Assembly: GCA_021813585.1 (NCBI GenBank)
Contig: JAKAJV010000106.1
Span: 1 to 46,812, forward strand
Origin: Bacteroidota bacterium
GTDB lineage: Bacteria > Bacteroidota > Ignavibacteria > Ignavibacteriales > Ignavibacteriaceae
Direction: 5' to 3'
Length of the DNA: 46,812 nt
The position numbers and the translations under genes were made by a program. The notes under the pieces are model-generated. The model had not been told where the DNA came from. It was given only the letters and a program-made list of their open reading frames with translations, and did not search any database. This document shows, one piece after another, positions 7,945 to 18,258 of the stretch (positions are counted from its first letter, which is position 1; every line of letters begins with the position of its first letter).

Positions 7945-10836
7945 ATGCCGAAAAATGTTTTCAGATATTTACTGGTTATTACTTTCCTCAGTACTGTGTT
8001 TGCGGTTAATGTATTTGGCAGAAATTTCTATGTCGATCCTTCATCGGGGAACGATAATAACAGCGGGCTCTCGCCTTCATCGGCATGGAAGACAATAAAC
8101 AAAATAAATAGCTTTGCCTTTTCCGCCGGCGATACGATCAGCTTTAAATGCGGGGAAAGGTTCTTCGGTTATACATTAACTCCCGGCCGCGATAGTCTTA
8201 CATTTAATTCATACGGATCGGGAGACAAGCCGGTAATTGACGGTCTGGGCTCGATGAATTGTTTGAATATGAGCTACAAGACCGGCGTTAAATTTGAAAA
8301 CCTGAAATTTGTACACGGATTCCCCCGGGATATCGCATTCAACGATAACGAATATGTAACAATAGAAGACTGCAATATCGATAGCTGCGCAGGCACCAAT
8401 ATTTATAATCAAAACATTTATACCGGCCAGGGCACGCATCTAACTATTAGAAATTCCACCATAAGTTATGCAGGCGCTGTTACAGGCGGCGGGCATGGCA
8501 TTTATATCGACGGTACGGATAATACAATATTGGAGTACGATACTTTGCTTTCAAATAAAAACGACAATATAAGGATTGCCTACGGCTACAGCGATCCCTA
8601 TTATTCCGATAGTTTAATTATACGCTACTGCACAATAAAGTATGCCGGGGATGAAAATATTTCGGATGACGGCAGCAGGTATTCGAAGGTATATTATAAT
8701 GTATTTGAGAATGAGACTGCTAGCTGGTCGGAAAACATTTCCTTATTTACCAGCGGCGGGTATGCACCTAGCAGCAACCGGTATTTTAATAATACCATTA
8801 TCATTCACGACCCAAATGACCAGGACAATGCCGGATTTTTTATTTATACTTCTGCAAGTATAACCGGTATGCAGGTGTTTAATAATATTTTTTATTCAGT
8901 CGATTCTTTAAAAGGCTGGGCGATTTATTCTCAATCCGGTTCTGCGGGTACCTGGAAAATTGATCATAACCTTTATTATTCCGTAAAAGGAACGCCGCAG
9001 CATCTGTGGCACTGGAGCAATTCGGTGCCTGCCTCCTTTTCAAAATGGCAGGCCCAGGGATTTGATTCAAGCGGAGCTTACGGGAATCCTTTGTTCACTT
9101 CCGGTACTGATTATACGCTTCAGAATCATAGCCCTGCAATTAGCCTAGGCGAGAGCAATTCCATTAACAGGGATATAAATAATAATGTTGTTCCCAGCCC
9201 CGCAGGCACTAATCCAGACGCCGGAGCCTTTGAGAATACCGTTTCATACGGCGCTCTTATTCCTGCTGCACCTGTTCTAGTCAGTCCTGCAAATGCGGCT
9301 GCCGGTGTTGAATTAAATTCCGCATTAGTCTGGAAATCCGTGTTTGGTGCCGCATCATATTTAGTTGAAGTATCCACGGATACTTCATTTTCAAATTTGG
9401 TTTTTAATAAAAGCGGGATTACGGATACTTTAATTAATTTAAATGGCCTTGCATATAACACCGTATATTACTGGAGAGTTGAAGCGGTAAATGCCAGCGG
9501 TTCAAGTCCGTGGTCTGCTGTGTGGTATTTTAAAACCACAACGGGAATAGACTGGTGCAATCTCCAATCTCCGGGCAGCGGGGTGATTGCCGAAGGCGAT
9601 TCAATAAAAGTTTTTGCTCAAGTTTTTATAAACGGTATTACCGGGGGTTTAGGTCCTAGCAGTAAGATCCAAGCCTGGATAGGATACGGGGCTTCAAATA
9701 GTAACCCGGCTGACTGGACTACATGGGTACCTGCCGTCTACAGCCGGGCTGCAGGTAATTACGACGAATACAGTGCGTATATCGGCGGCGCTTTAAAACA
9801 CGGCACTTACTTCTTCGCCTCCAGGTTCAACTATAATAACAGCGGGTATAGGTACGGCGGTTTTAGCCCAAGCGGCGGAGGCTTTTGGGATGGAACAAAT
9901 AATGTATCCGGGACCCTGCTGGTAAATTATAAACCCATCGCCGCGCCTTCCGGTCTTATTGCGCTTAATCAGAACCAGGGAATCCTGCTTTCATGGAAAG
10001 ATAATTCAAACAACGAATCGGGATTTGTTATTCAAAGACATGCCGGTGACTCAACCTCGGCCGCGGTCTTCTCCAACATCGATACTGTTTCTGCTGACCG
10101 GGTGCAGTATATCGATAATACAAACATCGATTCTTCTTTCTATACATACAGGGTTTTTGCCATCAATCAGGATACGGCTTCAGGCTTCAGCAATCAGGCC
10201 CAGGTTTTTTACGCTGTGCCTGTGGAGATTACCAAAATTAATGTTGAAGCCGCAGTCAATTCGGTTGCTGTTTATTGGGAGACGGCAACAGAATTAAATA
10301 ATAAAGGCTTTGAAATCGAACGGGCTTTGTCCCGACCTGTCGGAACTACGCCCCGTCAGGACTGGATGAAGATAGGATTTGTGCAGGGTAAAGTGAACTC
10401 TACTGAAAATACGGTATACAAATTTATAGATAACTTCGGCAATCTTAGTTACAAAGGCATAGTTGAATACCGGATTAAACAGATTGATATCGACGGAAGC
10501 TATTCGTATTCAAGTATTATTTCTATAAACATCGACTTCTCGGTTAAGTCATATTATCTAAGTCAGAACTACCCCAATCCTTTCAACCCTTCTACAACAA
10601 TTCATTACGAGCTGCCCTACGGCGGTATTGTAACGCTAAGAGTTTATGATGTGCTTGGCAATGTTGTGCGGACGATTGTTAACGGCTTTCAAACCGGCGG
10701 CAAGTATGATGTCGTCTTCAATGCTTTGGGAGGCAGCCAAAGCTTATCCAGCGGAATATATTTCTACAGTCTAAGTGTCATTTCACCTTCCGGGAATAAT
10801 TTCTTTATAACTAAAAAAATGCTGATGATTAAATGA
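7945..10836 (+). CDS. T9SS-secreted right-handed beta-helix protein with fibronectin-type domains
   Basis: A 963-residue exported protein. A signal peptide ends near VFAVNVFGRN. Residues 28-410 begin FYVDPSSGNDNNSGLSPSSAW, the standard opening of secreted pectate-lyase-like or DUF1565 right-handed beta-helices, and continue with coil repeats rich in Asn and Tyr (SNKNDNIRIAYG, YYNVFENETASW). Fibronectin type III segments lie around 430-525 and 655-750. The C-terminus has a T9SS sorting domain (YPNPFNPSTTIHYELP; LSSGIYFYSL; KKMLMIK). The fold suggests polysaccharide binding or lyase action at the cell surface, but no catalytic residues can be assigned. It is flanked by T9SS cargo genes and followed by a terminator. 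Confidence 0.85.
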   Translation: MPKNVFRYLLVITFLSTVFAVNVFGRNFYVDPSSGNDNNSGLSPSSAWKTINKINSFAFSAGDTISFKCGERFFGYTLTPGRDSLTFNSYGSGDKPVIDGLGSMNCLNMSYKTGVKFENLKFVHGFPRDIAFNDNEYVTIEDCNIDSCAGTNIYNQNIYTGQGTHLTIRNSTISYAGAVTGGGHGIYIDGTDNTILEYDTLLSNKNDNIRIAYGYSDPYYSDSLIIRYCTIKYAGDENISDDGSRYSKVYYNVFENETASWSENISLFTSGGYAPSSNRYFNNTIIIHDPNDQDNAGFFIYTSASITGMQVFNNIFYSVDSLKGWAIYSQSGSAGTWKIDHNLYYSVKGTPQHLWHWSNSVPASFSKWQAQGFDSSGAYGNPLFTSGTDYTLQNHSPAISLGESNSINRDINNNVVPSPAGTNPDAGAFENTVSYGALIPAAPVLVSPANAAAGVELNSALVWKSVFGAASYLVEVSTDTSFSNLVFNKSGITDTLINLNGLAYNTVYYWRVEAVNASGSSPWSAVWYFKTTTGIDWCNLQSPGSGVIAEGDSIKVFAQVFINGITGGLGPSSKIQAWIGYGASNSNPADWTTWVPAVYSRAAGNYDEYSAYIGGALKHGTYFFASRFNYNNSGYRYGGFSPSGGGFWDGTNNVSGTLLVNYKPIAAPSGLIALNQNQGILLSWKDNSNNESGFVIQRHAGDSTSAAVFSNIDTVSADRVQYIDNTNIDSSFYTYRVFAINQDTASGFSNQAQVFYAVPVEITKINVEAAVNSVAVYWETATELNNKGFEIERALSRPVGTTPRQDWMKIGFVQGKVNSTENTVYKFIDNFGNLSYKGIVEYRIKQIDIDGSYSYSSIISINIDFSVKSYYLSQNYPNPFNPSTTIHYELPYGGIVTLRVYDVLGNVVRTIVNGFQTGGKYDVVFNALGGSQSLSSGIYFYSLSVISPSGNNFFITKKMLMIK

Positions 10837-10852
10837 ATATTACATTCCCCCC

Positions 10853-10883
10853 AATACCCGGCATCTTAAAATCGCTGGGTATT
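10853..10883 (+). terminator. Terminator after the beta-helix gene
   Basis: AATACCCGGC and GCTGGGTATT form a 10-bp stem with one mismatch around an 11-nt AT-rich loop, followed by ATTCTATT. It starts 16 bp after the stop codon at 10836. Confidence 0.55.
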
Positions 10884-11410
10884 ATTCTATTAAAGTAAAA
10901 ATGAAATTATAAGAAATTATTACCGGTTAAATTTAAATGAGGTATTTAAATAGCTGTTATATTAAAATGAATTAATAAATTGAACCATGCAAATTTACTT
11001 TATGGAAAAAATTTTTTACAGATTGTTGTTAATCTTAGTCTTGTTGTTTTACAACACAAAGCAGCATTCTTAATAAATTTTTAATTGCAATTTCTTACAG
11101 ATAAGCTTAACATCTTATTAAGAATATAAATGATTTTATATATTGGTGTATTTTATGATATATTCTTTACAAAACGAAAATAATTTAATACTTATACAAT
11201 TATTAATTTTTATTAAATATTACAAACTACTAACCCAAGTATCTATAATAATATCAATATTTCTACCTTTTAATAAAATAGTAAATCTTATTATCAATTC
11301 TTATCTTTCTATTTTCTTTAATATACTCATGGATTTATCCAAATTTCATAATTTGTCTTTCTTTGTGTCATTAGACAATTTGTAAAATATAACATATTAA
11401 TGCAGTTAAA
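10884..11410. other. AT-rich region without a convincing gene
   Basis: About 530 bp, clearly richer in A and T than the neighbouring genes. A short frame at 11002-11073 reads MEKIFYRLLLILVLLFYN and then stops; it looks like an orphan signal peptide and may be the dead start of another secreted protein. An 80-residue frame at 11143-11385 is almost all Ile, Leu, Asn, Ser and Phe, with no ribosome-binding site, and looks random. The low GC continues into the next gene. Confidence 0.4.
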
Positions 11411-12685
11411 ATGTTAAAAGTATATAAATATTTATTAGCTATTTTTTTTTATTTTTTCTTCTTCCGGGTTAATTGCACAATATAAACAGGCACCTGAGAT
11501 TTGGAGTAAACCTAAAAAAATCGCTTCTTTTAATTTAAGTGGATTTTATGCTAATGATCCTTCTGTTTCAATTGATGGGGAAAAAATATTTTTTATAACA
11601 GCAGCCCCCCCAATCCTACAAGTATTTATTATTCTGAGCTTACTGACTCCGGTTGGAGTAAACCGCAAATATTAAATTCTAATATTAATCAAAGTCTATC
11701 TCAAGCTCCCTCGATATCTTCTGATGGAGAAGAACTTTATTTTAGAAGATATGATGATGGAGGCTATGGCGATTGGGATTTATGGGTTAGTAAGTGGTCC
11801 AATAGTTTGAATGATTGGGGCATGCCTGAAAATCTTGGTCCAAATATAAATTCTTCTTCGATTGAATGGGTTGGATATACACCTGATAATAAATACTTTT
11901 ATTTTGCAAGGGTAAGTGGCTTTCTTACAGATTTAATGATTTCCAAATGGAACGATACAACACAACAATGGGGAACTTCAAGTTTGTTTGATAAACATAA
12001 ATTAAATATGGGAAATGATATTGATGGTATTACAATGACGCAAGATAAAAAGAAGCTTTATTTCTCAATGTATACATTTAATAATTATCCCAATCATGAT
12101 GAATCAGATATTTATGTTTCTTATTATGATTCAACAATAGGTTTTTACGGTACACCAATGCTATTAAATATAAATTCACATCCTGATAGTAGCATTCCAG
12201 AATATAATCCATGGAATCTTGGGCAAGATGTTTATCCTACAATAACTGGGGACGGAAAATATTTATTCTTTGGCTCAAATAGAAATGATACTAATTATAT
12301 TCACAATAAAAGCCCCATTTTTAATATTTATGAAAGCAGGTTATTAATTAATGAAAATGGGGATACAGTTACAAATATTAATGATTATAATAAGACCCTG
12401 ATTAATAAAACATTTAAATTATACCAAAACTATCCCAATCCTTTTAATCCAAGCACCAGCATATCGTTTTATTTATATAAATCATCAATGATTAAAATAA
12501 TTATTTATGATAATCTAGGAAGAGAGGTAAAGGAATTGGTAAATTCTTTTTTCCTTGCCGGTAATCATGTAATAAAATGGAACGGGAAAGATAGTTTTGG
12601 CAATAAACTATCATCCGGTGTTTATTATTATTCGCTTTTTACTGATAAAGAGAGAACTGTAAAGAAAATGATTATTTTAAAATAA
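11411..12685 (+). pseudogene. Beta-propeller (PD40-type) T9SS surface protein, frameshifted at T9 and C7 tracts
   Basis: The 3' part (from about 11612) reads through to a T9SS sorting domain (NYPNPFNPSTSISFYLY; LSSGVYYYSL; KKMIILK). Upstream, ATG at 11411 opens a signal peptide that runs off frame in a nine-T tract (11442-11450). Removing one T gives a clean signal peptide ending SSSGLIAQ. A second shift lies at a seven-C tract (11605-11611); adding one C restores the frame. Corrected length is about 424 residues. The body has propeller repeats (ISSDGEELYFRR, ITGDGKYLFFGS) like TolB/PD40 proteins, and the N-terminal WSKP motif is shared with the next gene. It could be a decayed gene, a phase-variable gene or an assembly artefact. 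Low GC. Confidence 0.75.
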
Positions 12686-12704
12686 AAATATACTGAGGTA
12701 TAAA

Positions 12705-13956
12705 ATGAAATTAAAATTTTATATTACTGTTTTTTTCATTTCCTTATCCATTAAAGCACAAGCACAAAAACCCTCCCAGTACCCGGAGGCGCCCGAAAGA
12801 TGGAGTAAACCGGAACCGATAAAGGTAATATTAGAAGACGATAGCATCGCACGTGCGGATGCACCAACCGTTACGGCTGATGGAAAAACCCTATACTTTG
12901 GCGGCTGGGGGGGTAATTTACCTAACTGACACAGGATGGACTAAACCTGTACGGGTACCTTATCTGTTTGATAATCTTTCAGAAGACCCGGTAATTTCAC
13001 CAAGTGGTAAAAGGTTGCTTTTTGATTGGTGGACAGGCGGTGGCTGGCAAATGTTTTATTCTGATTGGGACAGCACTATAAATGATTGGGGACCAGTAAA
13101 AGATCCTGGCGTACCAATCAATAACCCTCATCCATACTGGGGCATAAATTGGGGATGTGGAGTTCAGCCTGGATGTTTTCTGGATGATACCACACTAATT
13201 TTTACCATTTGCAAGGAAACATTTATCTCACATTGGCATAATGCAACAGCAACATGGGACACCGCCGTTTCCTGGCCTTATATATTTCCTAATTCAACTT
13301 GGGATGGATTAAGACTCGGACCCGATGCTGGTATTGCTGTTACGATCAGTAAGACAAAAGTCTACCAATCAATTTGGCATGACGATACAACACTCGATGG
13401 GAAAGTTTACTCCAATTATGATCTTACTGTAACGTACCGAGATACATCTCTTGACCGAGGTTATGGAAATCCATATACTTTAAATATATCACTCATGTCA
13501 GACAGCTTATATTTCACAGGTGTCTACTCAGGTAGATATGAAGGTTATCCCTCAATTACTGCAGACGGTAAAACCTTATTCTTTGAGGCTGACTATAATG
13601 GAAAGTTTACAATATACGAGTCGCATTTGCTGGTAGATGAAAATGGAGACACAATTACAAGTGTAGTAAATAAGTATCCGCAGGGTGTACCCGGTGGATT
13701 TAAGCTTTTTCCGGTATATCCTAATCCATTTAATCCTTCAACAACAATTACATATTATATGCCTGTAAGCGGCAGTATAAGGCTTCGCCTTTACGACATC
13801 CTTGGCAGACTGATAAGAACACTTGCAGAAGGGATGGAAACTGCAGGTGGACATCAGATAACATTAAACGGCAGTAGCCTTTCAAGTGGTACATATATCT
13901 TGCTTCTTGAAACACCGCAAGGTGTACTTACCTGTAAGATAACATTAATTAAATAA
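12705..13956 (+). pseudogene. Beta-propeller (PD40-type) T9SS surface protein, frameshifted at a G7 tract
   Basis: A paralogue of the preceding locus. ATG at 12705, with GAGGT upstream, opens a signal peptide ending KAQAQ, then APERWSKPEPI and the propeller motif APTVTADGKTLYFGGW. The frame is lost in a seven-G tract (12907-12913) and stops at about 12929. The other frame continues VIYLTDTGWTKPV and runs to a T9SS sorting domain (YPNPFNPSTTITYYMP; LSSGTYILLL; KITLIK). Deleting one G makes a 416-residue protein, close to the corrected 424 of its neighbour. Function is likely surface display or binding through a TolB-like propeller; no enzyme motif is visible. The frameshift may be real, reversible or a sequencing error. 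Confidence 0.75.
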
Positions 13957-13982
13957 CTAACTAAAAAATATTGGAGGTACAA

Positions 13983-16092
13983 ATGAAAACCAAACTTTTA
14001 CTTGCAATTTTATTTGTTGTTACAGTAGTTGTAAACGCACAGACAAATTGGCCGGGGGACAAGTGTTTATATCAAGGTTCAGGCAGCAATCAAAATACAA
14101 TAACTGCCTTAACACCTTCCACGGGTACAAAAAATATGATAATCATATTGTGTGTAGAACAAGGACAATCTACAGCCATTGCTGATGACCCCGATATTAA
14201 CAAAATAAAAAGTGAAATACCGGATTATATCAATAGAGCCACATTCGGTAACTGGCATATAAATATACTGGATGTGCTCGTTCATGACAACGATGGAACA
14301 ACTGCGCATGCATTTGTGCTGCCCGGCGATCATATTGAAAATTATTTTGTGGTTCCAGCATCCTGGGTTGAAAATGTATTGTCTCAAGCAGATAATATTT
14401 ATGATTTTAGCAATTATGATACCGATCATGACGGATATGTTTGTTAACAATACTATAACAGTAGCTTCTGGTGTTACATTAACAATCAATCCCGGCGCCA
14501 CATTAACTTTTGCACCCAACACAGGCATAACAGTTAATGGAACTCTTAATGCATATGAAGCTACATTTACAAGCAGCAGCACATGGAGCGGGATATATTT
14601 TGCAAGCGGAAGCGGCGGTACAATTCAAACCTGCACAATTCAAAATGTTCAAGCTTACGGCGGCGGCGCTATTAATATTTTTTATGCTTCTCCTACAATT
14701 GAATACTGCATTATTCAAAACAACACCGGTGTATGCGACGGCGTTACTGTCTCTAACGGGTCTCCATTTTTATTTGAAAATACAATTCGCAATAATTCAA
14801 GAGACGGAGTTTATTTATATTATTCGGGCGCATTATTATTGCAAAACAATATTACCGCTACTTCTTCAACCGGCAATGCGGCCGTTTATTGCGACTATTA
14901 TTCACAGCCGCTTTTTGCTTATACTTCACAGCAATATTTTGCCGGAATAAATACTCTTACCGGGGGATATTACGGTCTTTATGCAGGCAATAACTCAACA
15001 CCGGATGCAGGCACTGCAAGCATTGCTTATAATAACAGACTTTTAGGAAATACATACGCTAATGCTTACGCTGAACAAAATTCAACTGTATACGCAGAGT
15101 ATGATTGGTGGGGACAAGCGACGCCGGATGACACTAAGATTATTGCCAATACAGGCTCAACAATTTATTATACACCGTATTTAAGCCAGGATCCCGGAGC
15201 TGCTATTACACCTTCCTTTGCTTCGCCTCTTAATCATAAAAGCAAAAGTTTTCAATTAGTATCATCCATATCAAATACTCAAGACTCTACCGGTCTTTTA
15301 TTAAATGCAATGGAAAGCAGGGAGAAAAAGGATTATCAATCTGCAATTAATATTTATAAATCCATTCTCGAATCAAACTCTCCCTCCGGTGATGCTAATA
15401 TTGCACTGGCAGAATTGGGCAATGTTTATAAGGAAACTAAAGATAATTCGCTGCTTAATTATATTAATACTTTTTCACAGCACGATGGAAAATTTCAGGC
15501 TGAAGCGCTTGAGATATTATCCAACCTTAATTTAACGAATAGAGATTTACAAACAGCGTTAGCAGAAGATGATCAGTTAGTTTCTAATTTCAGCGGAACA
15601 ATACATGAAAAGGACGGCTTGCTTAATGAGTTTTATGTTTACTTATATTCACAGAAGTTTGATAGTGCAAAAACTGTTTTATCTGATATCCCGGCTTTAT
15701 ATGCAAACAATAAGGATGTACTACTAGCAAATTGGCTATTGGATAGGGCAGCCGGGTCATCCTCAAACCAGATTATTAAGCAGGGTACAAGTCAGTTAGC
15801 ATCTATGCAAGACAATAACACAGCACCAAGTAAGTTTCAAGTAATGCAGAATTATCCCAATCCCTTCAATCCATCAACGATAATACATTATGAGATCCCC
15901 AATGATGGGCTAGTTACATTAAGAATTTATGATGAGCTTGGAAGAGAAGTAAAGACGCTTGTCAATCAATATGAAAGCAAAGGGAGGTATGATATTAATT
16001 TCAATGCTAGTAATCTTGCAAGCGGAATATATTTTTACCGTTTAAATGCCGGCAACTATAGCGCAATTAAGAAAATGATTTTATTGAAATGA
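13983..16092 (+). pseudogene. Chimeric or frameshifted T9SS protein: peptidase-like N-terminus joined to beta-helix/TPR protein
   Basis: ATG at 13983 follows GGAGGT and opens a signal peptide ending VVVNAQ. The first frame (about 154 residues) resembles the start of an M6-type secreted metallopeptidase (MIIILCVEQGQ; NYDTDHDGYV) but stops at 14447 before any HExxH motif. The second frame, in register from about 14424, begins VNNTITVASGVTLTINPGATL, a beta-helix opening, then has helix coils to about 15190, a TPR-like helical part (15300-15750) and a T9SS sorting domain (NYPNPFNPSTIIHYEIP; LASGIYFYRL; KKMILLK). Both halves look cut within a domain, so a deletion that fused two genes is more likely than a single-base error. 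The sorting domain would be lost unless the ribosome shifts frame. Confidence 0.65.
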
Positions 16093-16161
16093 GACCTGCG
16101 CACTAAACCATATTCTTTTTTCTATAACGAAAGCAGCTTAATTATCGTATCTGTTTTTACA

Positions 16162-16208
16162 CGGCTGAACCGGGACGGGACTATCAATAGCCCGTGTTCG
16201 GTTCAGCC
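16162..16208. terminator. Bidirectional terminator between convergent genes
   Basis: GGCTGAACCG (16163-16172) pairs with CGGTTCAGCC (16199-16208), with an inner CGGGACT/AGCCCG stem-like segment. TTTTAAAATT follows on the plus strand and GTAAAAACAG on the minus. It separates the chimeric T9SS gene from the convergent peptidase gene. Confidence 0.65.
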
Positions 16209-16234
16209 TTTTAAAATTAATTTGTACCTGCGGC

Positions 16235-18205
16235 TTATTTCTTTTGAGCACCGGATGTCCAGGTGTTATTCGCAGGATCAGCATCCGGGAAGGTGTGGTC
16301 GGGATCGATAACAACCGAATCAATCATGCTGGTGGAATTATATTTAAACGTCCAGTCGCCGCCTCTCTGCCATATTTCAACCGGCAGCTTTACAACTCCG
16401 GATTTATGGTTGGATTCTTTTATTTCCACTACTGCAGGCATAACCATTCTGTGTTTGTTCTCGATTGTAATTAACGCGCCTTTTGCCGGGTCGTTATCAA
16501 TATACTTTACATCTTTAACGGCCTGGTCAAGCGTCCAGTCCTTATAGAACCATTCCTTCCAGAACCAGTTTAAATCCTCGCCCGATGCATCGTTCATCGT
16601 CCTGAAAAAATCTTTCGGGGTAGGATGCTTATATGCCCATCGCTCAATGTAAGTGCGGAAGGCGAAATCAAACCTCTTGGGCGTTAGTATAAAGTTGCGA
16701 AGCATATACAGGCCGTAAGCCGGCTTAAAGTATGCGTCCAGCCCCAGCTCCCGGTTTGGTAATACGTCCGGGTAAGTTAATATCGGTTCCGTAATGTGCA
16801 TAGTTAGGAACGGAGCTATCCTTGGCGAGTTGATTAAGAACGGCCTGTATTCCCCTTTGTTAAAGGCTAGAGAAGAATAAATATTTATGAACGTGTTAAA
16901 GCCTTCATCCATCCAAGCGTATTCCCGTTCGTCCGAGCCTACTATCATCGGAAACCAGGTATGTCCGAACTCGTGCGTAGTTACATTCCAGAGCCTGCCC
17001 TTAGTCGCTTTCCATCCGCAGAATACAATACCCGGATACTCCATACCGTTTACAACGCCAGCCACGTTTACCGCAACCGGATAAGGATACTCGTACCACA
17101 TCTTGGAATTAGTCTCTAGAGTGCTCTTTACATATTCGGTGGATCTTCCCCATGCGGAATCGGCTTTTACTTCTGCGGGATAGACAGACATTGCAAGAGC
17201 CGTTCTGCCGCTTGGCAGGTTAACTCTTGCCGCATCCCATATAAAAGCCTGCGAGCAGGCCCACGAGACGTCTCTCGAGTTTTCCATTTTAAAATGCCAC
17301 GTTAACATTCCGCTGTTTACCGGGCGTGTTTCTTTAGTATTAACTTCATCTGGGCGGATGATATATATTGTGCTGTCGCTTTTGGAGGCTTCATCCAGCC
17401 TCTTCATTTCTTCTTTGGTAAGCACTTCCGCCGGGTTCTGTAGCTTGCCCGAGCCTACAACAATCATGTTTGAAGGCACTGTAATCTTATAGTCGAAGTT
17501 GCCGTAGTCAAGATAGAACTCTCCGGCACCGAGGTAGGGAAGAGTATTCCAGCCGATAATATCATCGTAAACTTCCATTCTGGGATACCACTGCGCAATC
17601 TCGTAAATCGTTCCGTTCTTTGTCGGCAGGTAGCCTGTTCTATCTGCGCCGAATTCCGGGACAGTATAACTGTACTTTATAATTATCTGTAGTTTTGAAC
17701 CTTTGGGATTCATCGGCTGGGGGAGAACTATCTGCATCCTCGTATCGGTTACCAGGTAATCGGCATCGGATGTTTTTTCGCCTTGCACAATCTGTACGGA
17801 ATGTAGTTCATAGCCGTCGGTAAAGCTTCTGCCGCCGTACCTGTCGCCGCCCACAGGAGTAGTTAAAGTTCCGCGCGAGTCTTTCTTAAAAATATTTTGA
17901 TCCAGCTGCAGCCAGAGGTATGTCAGCTTGTCCGGGCTGTTGTTTGTGTATGTTATTTCCACCGTTCCGGAAATGGTTTTTGAAGCCGTATCTAGCGCGG
18001 CTTCAATGTTGTAGTCGGCTTCATTCTTCCAGTAAGCTGGGCCGGGTGCGCCGCTGCCGCTTCTGTATATAGTGCCAGGGCTGCTTAAGAAATTGGGATC
18101 GAATACTTCCCGGGGATTGTATGTGTCTTTCTCTTGTGCATGGATGCTTAATGAAAATATAAAGACGCAAAAAAGAACAGTTATAAGAGCGTTAAGTAAT
18201 TTCAT
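16235..18205 (-). CDS. M1-family metallopeptidase (gluzincin)
   Basis: A 656-residue exported zinc peptidase. The signal peptide ends near SLSIHAQ (residue 24). Zinc site HEFGH (His411, Glu412, His415) is followed after 18 residues by Glu434 in WMDEGFNTF, the HEXXH-X18-E signature of M1 aminopeptidases. The upstream exopeptidase motif is GMEYPG (about 387-392) in place of GAMEN, as in Bacteroidota periplasmic members. It likely trims peptides outside the cytoplasm. There is no T9SS sorting domain, so the periplasm is more likely than the cell surface. A GAGAG ribosome-binding sequence precedes the ATG. It lies 53 bp downstream of a close paralogue, probably co-transcribed with it. Confidence 0.9.
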   Translation of the reverse strand: MKLLNALITVLFCVFIFSLSIHAQEKDTYNPREVFDPNFLSSPGTIYRSGSGAPGPAYWKNEADYNIEAALDTASKTISGTVEITYTNNSPDKLTYLWLQLDQNIFKKDSRGTLTTPVGGDRYGGRSFTDGYELHSVQIVQGEKTSDADYLVTDTRMQIVLPQPMNPKGSKLQIIIKYSYTVPEFGADRTGYLPTKNGTIYEIAQWYPRMEVYDDIIGWNTLPYLGAGEFYLDYGNFDYKITVPSNMIVVGSGKLQNPAEVLTKEEMKRLDEASKSDSTIYIIRPDEVNTKETRPVNSGMLTWHFKMENSRDVSWACSQAFIWDAARVNLPSGRTALAMSVYPAEVKADSAWGRSTEYVKSTLETNSKMWYEYPYPVAVNVAGVVNGMEYPGIVFCGWKATKGRLWNVTTHEFGHTWFPMIVGSDEREYAWMDEGFNTFINIYSSLAFNKGEYRPFLINSPRIAPFLTMHITEPILTYPDVLPNRELGLDAYFKPAYGLYMLRNFILTPKRFDFAFRTYIERWAYKHPTPKDFFRTMNDASGEDLNWFWKEWFYKDWTLDQAVKDVKYIDNDPAKGALITIENKHRMVMPAVVEIKESNHKSGVVKLPVEIWQRGGDWTFKYNSTSMIDSVVIDPDHTFPDADPANNTWTSGAQKK

Positions 18206-18258
18206 GGCAACTCTCTTTTTTTGTGGACTGAAAATATTTATTAGAATTTTTCAAAAAA

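Noticed and set aside
11143-11385. 80-residue frame in the AT-rich region
   Set aside because: Composition follows from AT-richness (Ile, Leu, Asn, Phe, Ser); no start signal or family.
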